A stretch of DNA of 37,647 nucleotides from an uncultured bacterium (lineage in GTDB: Bacteria; Bacillota_I; Bacilli_A; Izemoplasmatales; Hujiaoplasmataceae): contig CAIMSF010000117.1 in NCBI GenBank assembly GCA_903844055.1, forward strand, positions 1 through 37,647. The letters are read 5' to 3'. The notes below the pieces were generated by a model, which had not been told where the DNA came from, did no database searches, and saw only the letters and a program-made list of their open reading frames with translations. Of this stretch, positions 24,978-31,656 are shown piece after piece. A program made the translations under genes and the position numbers. Numbering within the stretch: the stretch's first letter is position 1; each line of letters opens with the position of its first letter.

Positions 24978-25445
24978 TCAACGGTCCCAGCGATAGGTCT
25001 TTTTTGCTTTCAGCGTTTCCAGCTGACAATGGAGGCAGAGCCCGGAATGACAGGTGATCAGCCCGCCGCAGGACGGACAACGCCAGGCTTCCGTCTGGGC
25101 CGCGAGGAAGGCTTCCATGCCTGTATCCCGGATGAAACGAAGATTGTCGACCATGCTCAGATGGTAGTTCGTCCTGTACCGCTTGTCGAGGCGGACGAGC
25201 CGTTCGCACGGAAAAGAAGCGCATTCAAAACAAAACGTTACTTGCCCTTCGCCGATCAAGGCGCAGCGTTTCTTCATGAAGGCGCAGTTCTTTCCGCGGG
25301 GACGGCACCCAGGACAGTAGCTTTTGTGAAAGCCCTGTCGGTTGATGTCGTTCTCCTTCGCCTGATAGCTGACGCACAAGGCGCAGTTCATCCCGCAGGG
25401 CGCGATCAGTTCCGCCCTCATTTTATTCTGCGTGGTCGAATCCAT
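24978..25445 (-). CDS. DUF3795 Cys-rich protein
   Basis: This 155-aa protein matches the DUF3795 layout. It opens with APCGMNCALCVSYQ, then YCPGCRPRGKNCAFMKKRC, FCFECASFPCERLVRLDKRYRTNYHLSMVDNL and a final WRCPSCGGLITCHSGLCLHC, giving many paired Cys for zinc or Fe-S binding. The start is ATG 25445 with AGGAGGG 5 nt away. The 234-aa track version extends through the promoter. The role of the family is unknown. Confidence 0.88.
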   Translation of the reverse strand: MDSTTQNKMRAELIAPCGMNCALCVSYQAKENDINRQGFHKSYCPGCRPRGKNCAFMKKRCALIGEGQVTFCFECASFPCERLVRLDKRYRTNYHLSMVDNLRFIRDTGMEAFLAAQTEAWRCPSCGGLITCHSGLCLHCQLETLKAKKTYRWDR

Positions 25446-25493
25446 CGGATCCCTCCTGCCCCGGACCGTCGCAAGGACGATCCGTCGTTTCCT

Positions 25494-25499
25494 ATTATA
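25494..25499 (-). promoter_or_regulatory. -10 box for the DUF3795 gene
   Basis: TATAAT on the minus strand about 50 nt before the ATG at 25445. A good -35 is not obvious. Confidence 0.55.
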
Positions 25500-25563
25500 C
25501 GCCGGATCGGCGCCGGCGTCACGACGGTCGGCGCGTTTGGATGCGATTTCGCGATGGGGGCGA

Positions 25564-25592
25564 TTTACCCGCGACCCGAAAAGTGATATAGT
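25564..25592 (+). promoter_or_regulatory. Promoter of the antiporter gene
   Basis: TTTACC (25564-25569), 17-bp spacer, TATAGT (25587-25592). It lies 35 nt before the antiporter start and is divergent from the DUF3795 promoter. Confidence 0.6.
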
Positions 25593-25626
25593 GGTAACGG
25601 GTGGAAAAAGAATTCTGGTGATTGGC

Positions 25627-27084
25627 ATGACGGTATTCATCGTGATCGCGGTCCTGCTTCTGTTTTCCGTGGTCTCCGGCAAATTCCTCTATAAATTTGG
25701 GGTTCCCGTCCTCATCATCTTCCTCGGCATCGGCATGCTTCTGGGGGAAGGGGGTATCGGCCGCGTGTCGTTCGCCGATCCCGAACTCGCGAAGCAGATC
25801 GTCGGTTTGTGTCTGGCCTACATCACCTTCTCGGGCGGTTTCGGGACCAACTGGAAAGCGGCGAAGGGCACGTCGAAGCTCGCCTTGACGCTCGCTTCCG
25901 GCGGCGTCCTTTTGACGGCGCTGTTCATCGCCCTCTTTGCGGTCGTCCTCATCCCCGGCTTCACGTTCCTGGAGGGTTTGCTGGTCGGTTCGATCATCGC
26001 GTCGACCGACGTGGCGTCCGTCTTCAGCATCCTGCGCTCCCGCCGCCTCAACTTGAAGCACTCGCTCGGCAGCCTGCTCGAACTCGAGAGCGGGTCGAAC
26101 GACCCGACCGCCTACATCCTGATGATCGTGATCCTGAGCATCATGACCGGCGAGACGGTGACGCTGTGGTATATGATCCCGCTGCAGATCTTCGGATCGC
26201 TCGTCCTCGGGTTTGTGTTTTCGAAAGGCGCCGTCTGGCTCGTCAACAAGATCGACCTCGAACTCGACGGGATGTACTCGATCCTCCTGATCGCGATCAT
26301 CCTCTTTACCTACGCCTCCGCCGAACTGGTCCTCGCGAACGGGTTCCTCGCCGTCTATGTCCTCGGCATCGTCCTCGGCAACACGAGACTCGCCCACAAG
26401 GTGTCGCTCGTCCGCTATTTCGATGGATTCGGCTGGCTCATGCAGATCATCCTCTTCTTCACGCTCGGACTCCTGGTCGTCCCCGCCGAACTGCCGGCGG
26501 CGGCCATCGACGGCATCGCCATCTCGCTTTTCCTGATCTTCGTCGCGCGTCCGCTCGCGGTGATCCTCCTGATGAGCCTGTTCAGGCGGCCGATCAAGGA
26601 ACAGCTGTTCGTCGCGTGGGTCGGCTTCCGCGGCGCCTCGTCGATCGTCTTCGCCAGCTTCCCGCTGGCGCTCGGACTGCCGCTGTCGGAATTGATCTTC
26701 AACGTCGTCTTCTTCGTGGCGACCCTCACGGTCGTGATCCAGGGAACGCTCTTGGTCCCGATCGCCCACTGGCTGAAGGTCGTTTCCCCCGACGAGAACA
26801 TCCTGCTCACGTTCACCGACTATTCGGGCGACTATCACACCGAAGTGATGGAGATCGTGATCCCCGAAAGCAGCGTCATCGCCAACAAGTCGATCATGGA
26901 CATCGCGGTTCCCGAGCACGTCCTGTTCGTGCTGATCAAGCGCGGGAACCAGATCATCACGCCGCGCGGGTCGACGAAACTGAAGACCGGCGACACCGTC
27001 CTGATCGCCGGCGACAACATCGAGCAGCTCAAGCAGATGCAGGAATGGGCCGACCGGAAGCTGCGGTTGCCTTCGATCATCTGA
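25627..27084 (+). CDS. CPA1-family cation/proton antiporter with C-terminal TrkA-C domain (NhaP2/CvrA-like)
   Basis: The 485-aa protein has about 12-13 transmembrane helices from residue 1 to about 385. The ion-site region STDVASVFSILRSRRLNLKHSLGSLLELESGSNDP carries the CPA1 Asn-Asp pair (N158-D159), and ARPLAVILL and FVAWVGFRGASSIVFA-like segments occur later. A cytoplasmic TrkA-C (RCK_C) domain lies at about 405-475 (EVMEIVIPESSVIANKSIMDI, KRGNQIITPRGSTKLKTGDTVLIAG). This layout is that of K+ or Na+/H+ antiporters whose C-terminus senses ligands. ATG 25627 is chosen because GGTGAT precedes it; GTG 25618 is the alternative. The track start at 25432 lies upstream of the promoter. Confidence 0.9.
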   Translation: MTVFIVIAVLLLFSVVSGKFLYKFGVPVLIIFLGIGMLLGEGGIGRVSFADPELAKQIVGLCLAYITFSGGFGTNWKAAKGTSKLALTLASGGVLLTALFIALFAVVLIPGFTFLEGLLVGSIIASTDVASVFSILRSRRLNLKHSLGSLLELESGSNDPTAYILMIVILSIMTGETVTLWYMIPLQIFGSLVLGFVFSKGAVWLVNKIDLELDGMYSILLIAIILFTYASAELVLANGFLAVYVLGIVLGNTRLAHKVSLVRYFDGFGWLMQIILFFTLGLLVVPAELPAAAIDGIAISLFLIFVARPLAVILLMSLFRRPIKEQLFVAWVGFRGASSIVFASFPLALGLPLSELIFNVVFFVATLTVVIQGTLLVPIAHWLKVVSPDENILLTFTDYSGDYHTEVMEIVIPESSVIANKSIMDIAVPEHVLFVLIKRGNQIITPRGSTKLKTGDTVLIAGDNIEQLKQMQEWADRKLRLPSII

Positions 27085-27093
27085 CATAATGCG

Positions 27094-27132
27094 AAGCGCC
27101 GTCGGGGAACGAAGGTTCCCGGCGGCGCTTTT
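27094..27132. terminator. Bidirectional terminator between antiporter and hydrolase genes
   Basis: A long imperfect stem starts AAGCGCCG and ends CGGCGCTT, with inner GGGAAC / GTTCCC around GAAG, followed by TTTT. It lies between convergent stops at 27084 and 27148. Confidence 0.8.
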
Positions 27133-27147
27133 CCATTCAAACGGGGG

Positions 27148-28164
27148 TCAGGGGCGATGCGTTGCGAGAAACGCGATGAGGTCGGCTCCGGTCGATTCCG
27201 GATCCTCTTCCATCGGCACGTGCCCGAGGCCGTCGTACACGATGACGGCATCATCCGATAACGACAGCGCGGTTTGGAAGCGGACGGCGTAGTCTTTGCC
27301 GATCCATCCGTCCTCGTCGCCCCAAAGGACGAGGACGGGGACCGCGGCGTCGCGGATCCGGGTCAGCCGGTCGAGTCCGTCGTCCTCGGACGTCTCGCGC
27401 AAGGCGAGCACGATCGCTTCGCGGTTGCCTTCCTTGCGGAGCAGGTCGTAGTAGCGGTCGACGGTCGCTTCGCTCAAGACCGACGCGGATCCGTAAACAT
27501 CCTTCAGGATGCCCTTCAAAAGAAAACGCGGCGTCATCTTCGACAGGAACCGGCCGAGACGCGGACGCGAAAGCAGCGCCGAAAGTCCCGCCGGTCCGCC
27601 GTCGACCAGATCCGGATAGACGGCGTCGATCAAGACGAGGCCTTCGACGGAAAAGCCATCGACGGCGTGATACTCGCTCACGAAATACCACGCGACGCCC
27701 CCGCCCATCGAGTTCCCGCTGATCGTACAGGACGTCACGCCGAGATCGTCGAGCAGGTATTTGACGAGGGCGGCGGACCGCCGCGTCGACAGGGTATTGT
27801 CGGAGAAGTTGCCGGTAAGGCCGTGGTTGGGCAGGTCGACCGCGATCACGCGGTAGCCGGCCTCGACCAAGGACGCGGTCCAGGGGGCGAACGTGTGCAG
27901 GGAGGCGAACATCCCGTGCAGGAGGACGACGACGGGGTCGCCGACCGTTCCGGCATCCGTATAATGGACGCTGATCGTGACGGGATTGCCATCCAGGTCA
28001 TCGATCGCCGCGTTCAGGTAATGGGAATCGTCCGTGAAGTAGTCCGCTTCCAGATCGTCACGCGACAGGTCGCCCCGGTACATGACGGCGATGGAAGCCA
28101 GAAGAAGGCCGAAGATGGCGATCATCAGTCCGAATAGAATTCGTAGAACCCTATGTCTTTTCAT
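27148..28164 (-). CDS. Membrane-anchored alpha/beta hydrolase
   Basis: This 338-aa protein has an N-terminal transmembrane anchor (about 8-28, FGLMIAIFGLLLASIAVM) and an outward-facing alpha/beta-hydrolase domain. VVVLLHGMFASLHTF holds the oxyanion-hole region, AVDLPNHGLT follows, GNSMGGG carries the nucleophile S152, LVLWGDEDGWIG gives the Asp and DGLGHVPMEEDPE the His. The start is ATG 28164. AAAGGG 8 nt upstream lies within the last codons of the deacetylase gene, and the stop and start are 4 nt apart, so the two are co-translated. The substrate (ester, lipid or lactone) is unknown. Confidence 0.88.
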   Translation of the reverse strand: MKRHRVLRILFGLMIAIFGLLLASIAVMYRGDLSRDDLEADYFTDDSHYLNAAIDDLDGNPVTISVHYTDAGTVGDPVVVLLHGMFASLHTFAPWTASLVEAGYRVIAVDLPNHGLTGNFSDNTLSTRRSAALVKYLLDDLGVTSCTISGNSMGGGVAWYFVSEYHAVDGFSVEGLVLIDAVYPDLVDGGPAGLSALLSRPRLGRFLSKMTPRFLLKGILKDVYGSASVLSEATVDRYYDLLRKEGNREAIVLALRETSEDDGLDRLTRIRDAAVPVLVLWGDEDGWIGKDYAVRFQTALSLSDDAVIVYDGLGHVPMEEDPESTGADLIAFLATHRP

Positions 28165-28168
28165 GCTT

Positions 28169-28885
28169 TCATCCCTTTCGATTCGGTGTAGTCGAAGGCA
28201 TCCGGTCGAGCAAGACTTCGGCGTTGGTCCCGGCGAAGACGTCGTCGCGATCCGCCAGAAGACGGCAGATCGTCTCGAAGCGGTCCCAGTTGCCATCGCC
28301 GTCGAACTCATAGCTGTGGCCCCAGATCGAGAGGATCCGCGGCTCGTCCGCCTCCTCGTCGAGAAAAGCGCGGATCAGGTCGAAGATCGCCGGATCGTTG
28401 TGGTGGGCGGTCGGTCGGAAGCGGAGCAGGTCCGACGGAAGGCGGAAGGAATGATCGGTCGCGACGGTTCGCGCATAGGCGACGCCCAATTCCTTCAGGA
28501 CGGCGATGACGGCCTCGTCATAATCGCCGAACGGATAGGCCAACCCGACCGGGACCGCGCCGAAGACGGCTTCGATCGCAGTGCGGTCCCGTTCGATCTC
28601 GGAAACGATTTCGGACCTGGATAGACCCGTGAGGGATGGATGCGAGAATGTGTGCATGGCCACTTCGTGACCCGGATAGATCGGCTTCAATTCCGCCAGA
28701 TCGAAGCGGCTGACGGAATAACGGTCATACGTGAACGTCCCGTCCTTGCGGCCGAGACCCGCGTTCACGTTGAAGGTCGCTTTCAACCGATACCGGTTCA
28801 AGATCGCGACGAGCCGCCGATCCTGCAGGACGCCGTCGTCGTAGCTGAAGGTGACGGCTTTTCGATACTGGTCGGTCCATCTCAT
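28169..28885 (-). CDS. Polysaccharide deacetylase (CE4/NodB family)
   Basis: This 238-aa protein has the NodB motifs in order: TFSYDDG (D16-D17), HTFSH with metal ligands H78 and H82, YPFGDYDE and IWGHSYEF. It would remove N- or O-acetyl groups from a sugar polymer using a divalent metal. No signal peptide is seen, so it may act inside the cell, unusual for cell-wall deacetylases. AAGGGGAG precedes ATG 28885. It is the middle gene of a three-gene minus-strand operon, 19 nt after the tocopherol-cyclase-like gene. Confidence 0.88.
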   Translation of the reverse strand: MRWTDQYRKAVTFSYDDGVLQDRRLVAILNRYRLKATFNVNAGLGRKDGTFTYDRYSVSRFDLAELKPIYPGHEVAMHTFSHPSLTGLSRSEIVSEIERDRTAIEAVFGAVPVGLAYPFGDYDEAVIAVLKELGVAYARTVATDHSFRLPSDLLRFRPTAHHNDPAIFDLIRAFLDEEADEPRILSIWGHSYEFDGDGNWDRFETICRLLADRDDVFAGTNAEVLLDRMPSTTPNRKG

Positions 28886-28904
28886 CGCTTCGTCTCCCCT
28901 TTCG

Positions 28905-29888
28905 TCACGCGTCTTCGCGATTCCGTGTCATGATCTCGATCCCGGCATGACGCCCGACATCGTCGATTAGCAGTGTCTTTCCTCGATACAGGCGAATCCG
29001 GATCGTTCCGGACAGGCCTTCCTTGATCTGCTCGACCATCCGGCCGTCGCGGGGCGAAGCGAGGCCGATCTGCCGATCGGACGATGCCTCCACCTCGAGC
29101 AGGTACCGGCCTTTCCGGAGTCGATAGGAGACGGCGCCGTCCCGGACGGCTTCCCGGAGCACACGCGAGAAATTGTAGGTGGCGAAACGGTACTCCTTGC
29201 CGGCGAGGAGCAGGTTGGCGATGAGGCCTTTGAAGTGCATCCCGAGGAACGGGATGTCCGCGTAGGAGAACATGAGCGAGGTCCCGGGGTCGGCGAAATG
29301 ATTGCTTTGCATCCAGACGTAAGCGCGCGGAAACGATCGTCCCCAGTCTTTCTCGATGTATCCCTTACCGCCTTCGAAGTCGATGCATTCGCCATTGAGC
29401 TCGAGGCTGCCGTGCAATCGGTGCGTCATCGAGATGACGCCGTGGTAGCATTCCATGAACGTGAAGTAGCCGAAGAATCCCATGATGTTGGGCATCCAGA
29501 GCGTTTTCCGGATCGGCACCATGTCGGAGAACGCGACGGTCCCGCGAAGCATGAACGACGCATCCGAGAGGTCGAGGGTGACCGCTTCCTTCGTAAATGC
29601 GGAGGTTCCGATCGCGATCGCGAACCCTTGCGGTTCGTAGGTGAACCGATCCATCGGAAACCGGAGATATCGGGTGGATAGGGACGTCCCGTCCGGTTCC
29701 CTGCGCGACAGGAAAACCTGGAGGAACGCGTGCGGATCGTCGCGGTTCACGCTGACCCCGGGGATCAGCGCGACCGTGTGGCGTTCGTCGCGGCTCACCA
29801 TCTTGAAATACCAACCTTCGAAATACCGGTCGGTCTTCTTCGCGCCCTGGAATCGTTCGGGATGGAGGATGTTACCGAGTTTGGACAT
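28905..29888 (-). CDS. Tocopherol-cyclase-like family protein
   Basis: The 327-aa protein begins MSKLGNILHPERFQGAKKTDRYFEGWYFKMVS. That stretch and KGYIEKDWGRSFPRAYVWMQSNHF are the hallmarks of the tocopherol cyclase-like family (PF14249). Plant members close the chromanol ring of vitamin E. Bacterial members without tocopherol synthesis are uncharacterised and related in fold to lipocalin-like proteins, so a lipid or carotenoid role is only a guess. No signal peptide is seen. ATG 29888 has GAGGGAG 5 nt upstream. The longer track frame extends through the promoter. It is the first gene of the operon with the CE4 deacetylase and the hydrolase. Confidence 0.85.
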   Translation of the reverse strand: MSKLGNILHPERFQGAKKTDRYFEGWYFKMVSRDERHTVALIPGVSVNRDDPHAFLQVFLSRREPDGTSLSTRYLRFPMDRFTYEPQGFAIAIGTSAFTKEAVTLDLSDASFMLRGTVAFSDMVPIRKTLWMPNIMGFFGYFTFMECYHGVISMTHRLHGSLELNGECIDFEGGKGYIEKDWGRSFPRAYVWMQSNHFADPGTSLMFSYADIPFLGMHFKGLIANLLLAGKEYRFATYNFSRVLREAVRDGAVSYRLRKGRYLLEVEASSDRQIGLASPRDGRMVEQIKEGLSGTIRIRLYRGKTLLIDDVGRHAGIEIMTRNREDA

Positions 29889-29955
29889 GGCGGCTCCCTC
29901 TGGATCGGTCTGACGCATCGGCGTTTGTTTGCGATCTCGTCCTTCGTCTGTCCTT

Positions 29956-29961
29956 ATTATA
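29956..29961 (-). promoter_or_regulatory. -10 box of the three-gene minus-strand operon
   Basis: TATAAT on the minus strand, about 67 nt upstream of the ATG at 29888. The -35 is not clear. Confidence 0.55.
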
Positions 29962-30019
29962 ACATCGTCGAGCAAATCATCGGAATTTTGTGCAACAATA
30001 TGCATATTTCCCGGAAGCG

Positions 30020-30028
30020 TGATACGAT
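30020..30028 (+). promoter_or_regulatory. Extended -10 promoter of the rubredoxin-like gene
   Basis: TGATACGAT fits the extended -10 pattern TGN-TANNNT and stands about 50 nt before the ATG. It is divergent from the promoter at 29956. Confidence 0.5.
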
Positions 30029-30079
30029 AGAGATAAAGAAGCAACATTCAGTTCAGACTGAAGAGGGAGGATCATCATC

Positions 30080-30409
30080 ATGTTATGGAAATGTCCCGTC
30101 TGCGGCCTCGTCCACGAAGGACCGGAAGCCCCGGAGAAATGCCCGAAATGCGGCGCACCGAAAGAGAAGTTCGCCGCCCTGTCCGAAGATGACGCGAAAA
30201 AGATCTATGCGTCCGACCGTACCAACGACATCCATATGGAAATCATCCGCTTGTCGATGAAGATCGCCGAACTCGCGGACGAAGGCGTCAAACTCAATCT
30301 CGATCCCGCCTGCGTCAGCACCTTCCGCCAGGCGAAGAACGAGGTCTGGGTCATCAAGCAGCGCAGCAAGGCGGAACTCGCCGGCCATGTGGCCAAGGGC
30401 AAATGGTGA
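30080..30409 (+). CDS. Rubredoxin-like zinc-ribbon protein with helical C-terminus
   Basis: This 109-aa protein starts with a rubredoxin-type metal site, C5-PV-C8 and C21-PK-C24, like the C-terminal module of rubrerythrin. A helical region of about 65 residues follows (DIHMEIIRLSMKIAELADEG, FRQAKNEVWVIKQRS). The rubrerythrin di-iron four-helix bundle is absent, so it may be an electron carrier or partner in oxidative-stress defence; this is inferred. GGGAGG precedes ATG 30080. It forms a single-gene unit with its own terminator. Confidence 0.85.
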   Translation: MLWKCPVCGLVHEGPEAPEKCPKCGAPKEKFAALSEDDAKKIYASDRTNDIHMEIIRLSMKIAELADEGVKLNLDPACVSTFRQAKNEVWVIKQRSKAELAGHVAKGKW

Positions 30410-30430
30410 CGGAACCGAACCGGTGAAGAC

Positions 30431-30468
30431 ACGGAGTCTGACGGCGAACGACGTCAGACTCCGTTTTG
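30431..30468 (+). terminator. Terminator of the rubredoxin-like gene
   Basis: Stem ACGGAGTCTGACG / CGTCAGACTCCGT with an 8-nt loop, followed by TTT. It starts 22 nt after the stop codon. Confidence 0.85.
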
Positions 30469-30501
30469 ATCGGGTCAGGTTGGGGAGACGTATCGTTTCC
30501 A

Positions 30502-30530
30502 TTGGCAAAACCGCCCGACTCGGTTATAAT
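30502..30530 (+). promoter_or_regulatory. Sigma-A promoter of the PCC/DUF296 gene
   Basis: TTGGCA (30502-30507), 17-bp spacer, TATAAT (30525-30530), 40 nt before the ATG. Confidence 0.85.
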
Positions 30531-30569
30531 GATACTGTTCGTTCCATCCAATCCGGCGGAGGTTTCCCC

Positions 30570-30992
30570 ATGAAATACCATCGCATCTCAAACCATTACG
30601 TCGTCAAGCTCGACATCGGCGACGAAGTCATCGGCTGCCTGACGAGGGTGTGCGCATCGGAAGGCATCGGTGCGGGTACGGTTTCCGGCATCGGCGCCAC
30701 CGACCGCGTGAAAATCGGTCTATATGACACTTCCAAAAAGCGATATGACACGGCCGTTCTGACGGGTCCGATGGAGATCACGTCGCTTCTCGGCAATGTC
30801 ACGACGAAGGACGGTCAGCCCTATCTGCATCTGCACATCAACGTCGGAAACGAGAAGATGGAGATCTCCGGCGGCCATCTTTACGAATGCTTCATCTCGG
30901 TCGCGGGCGAGATTTTCATCACCGCACTGGACGGTACCATCGACCGGAAGACCGATCCCGTCCTCGGCTTGAACATGATCGCACTGGACTGA
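30570..30992 (+). CDS. PCC/PPC-domain (DUF296) protein
   Basis: The 140-aa protein is a single DUF296 (PCC) domain. Family signs are the N-terminal YVVKLDIGDEVIGCL, GAGTVSGIGATD, YLHLHINVG with paired His and GGHLYECFISVAGEIFI. Archaeal and bacterial stand-alone members form trimers and bind metal; plant relatives are AT-hook proteins. The function is unknown. GGCGGAGG lies 7 nt before ATG 30570. The track start at 30387 lies upstream of the promoter. Confidence 0.9.
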   Translation: MKYHRISNHYVVKLDIGDEVIGCLTRVCASEGIGAGTVSGIGATDRVKIGLYDTSKKRYDTAVLTGPMEITSLLGNVTTKDGQPYLHLHINVGNEKMEISGGHLYECFISVAGEIFITALDGTIDRKTDPVLGLNMIALD

Positions 30993-31024
30993 CGGAGCGT
31001 AGCGAATCCATATGGAAGACCGGA

Positions 31025-31055
31025 GAACGGCCGTTATGACGTTCGCCGTTTTTTT
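31025..31055 (+). terminator. Terminator of the PCC/DUF296 gene
   Basis: AACGGC / GCCGTT stem with an inner partial stem, followed by TTTTTTT, about 30 nt after the stop. Confidence 0.7.
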
Positions 31056-31131
31056 ATGGACGGGAACGATATATCCATCGATCATGATTCATGGGGCTCA
31101 TCGTACCGGTTCGATTCTCGAGTAATATTCG

Positions 31132-31159
31132 TTGATTTTTACGACGGACGGAGTATAAT
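31132..31159 (+). promoter_or_regulatory. Promoter of the MarR-ABC exporter operon
   Basis: TTGATT (31132-31137), 16-bp spacer, TATAAT (31154-31159). The start of transcription would fall near 31166. Confidence 0.8.
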
Positions 31160-31162
31160 GGT

Positions 31163-31187
31163 AACAGATTGTTAAGTAGATTAAGTA
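31163..31187. promoter_or_regulatory. Possible MarR operator
   Basis: The AT-rich stretch around the expected transcription start holds an inverted repeat AACA-GAT-TGTT (31163-31173) and a direct repeat TTAAGTA at 31172 and 31181. Autoregulation by the MarR protein is inferred from position. Confidence 0.45.
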
Positions 31188-31203
31188 TATGGAGGTCTCA
31201 CGG

Positions 31204-31656
31204 GTGAACGCCACGAATATCGATCTATCAAATAAACTCATGCAACTGCGCGTGATGATGCGACGTCAATACGTCACCAACCACGGCAAGGGATTCGGGA
31301 TGCTATTGTACGGGATATACAAGAAGAGCGCCGGCGATGCGATGACGATCACCGCGATCAGCCAGGAATTCTCGGTCTCCGTCGCCGCGGCGACCCAGAT
31401 GGTCAAGATGCTGAAACGCGAAGGCCTCGTCGACATCGCGAAGGATTGCGCCGACGGACGCGTCACCCGCGTCAAGGTGAACGCGGCCGGCGAAGCCGTG
31501 TTCCGGCGCGTCGAAGCCTCCATGTCGCGGTTCCTCGACGGTCTGACCAACCACCTCGGCGCCGACGACACGGCGCATCTGGACGCCATCCTCGGTAAAG
31601 TCCTCTCGTATCTGGAAAACAACGACATCCATCCCCAAGGAGACAAGAACCTATGA
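31204..31656 (+). CDS. MarR-family transcriptional regulator
   Basis: This 150-aa protein has a winged helix-turn-helix: MTITAISQEFSVSVAAATQMVKMLKREGLVDIAKDCADGRVTRVKVNAAGEAVF, with the MarR-type wing DGRVTRV. Helices on both sides form the dimer interface. The track ATG (31189) overlaps the Shine-Dalgarno GGAGG itself, so GTG 31204, 8 nt downstream of GGAGG, is the better start. Its stop overlaps the ATG of the first exporter gene (ATGA at 31653). By analogy with MarR-ABC exporter operons it probably represses the operon until a toxic ligand binds. Confidence 0.92.
   Translation: MNATNIDLSNKLMQLRVMMRRQYVTNHGKGFGMLLYGIYKKSAGDAMTITAISQEFSVSVAAATQMVKMLKREGLVDIAKDCADGRVTRVKVNAAGEAVFRRVEASMSRFLDGLTNHLGADDTAHLDAILGKVLSYLENNDIHPQGDKNL

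Noticed and set aside
24776-25057. 93-aa plus-strand ORF (MHAGRTLQG...)
   Set aside because: No RBS, runs through a strong terminator and overlaps the end of the DUF3795 gene on the other strand.
25432-25626. N-terminal extension of the antiporter ORF
   Set aside because: It covers the divergent promoter region and has an unlikely Arg/Ser-rich sequence before the first membrane helix.
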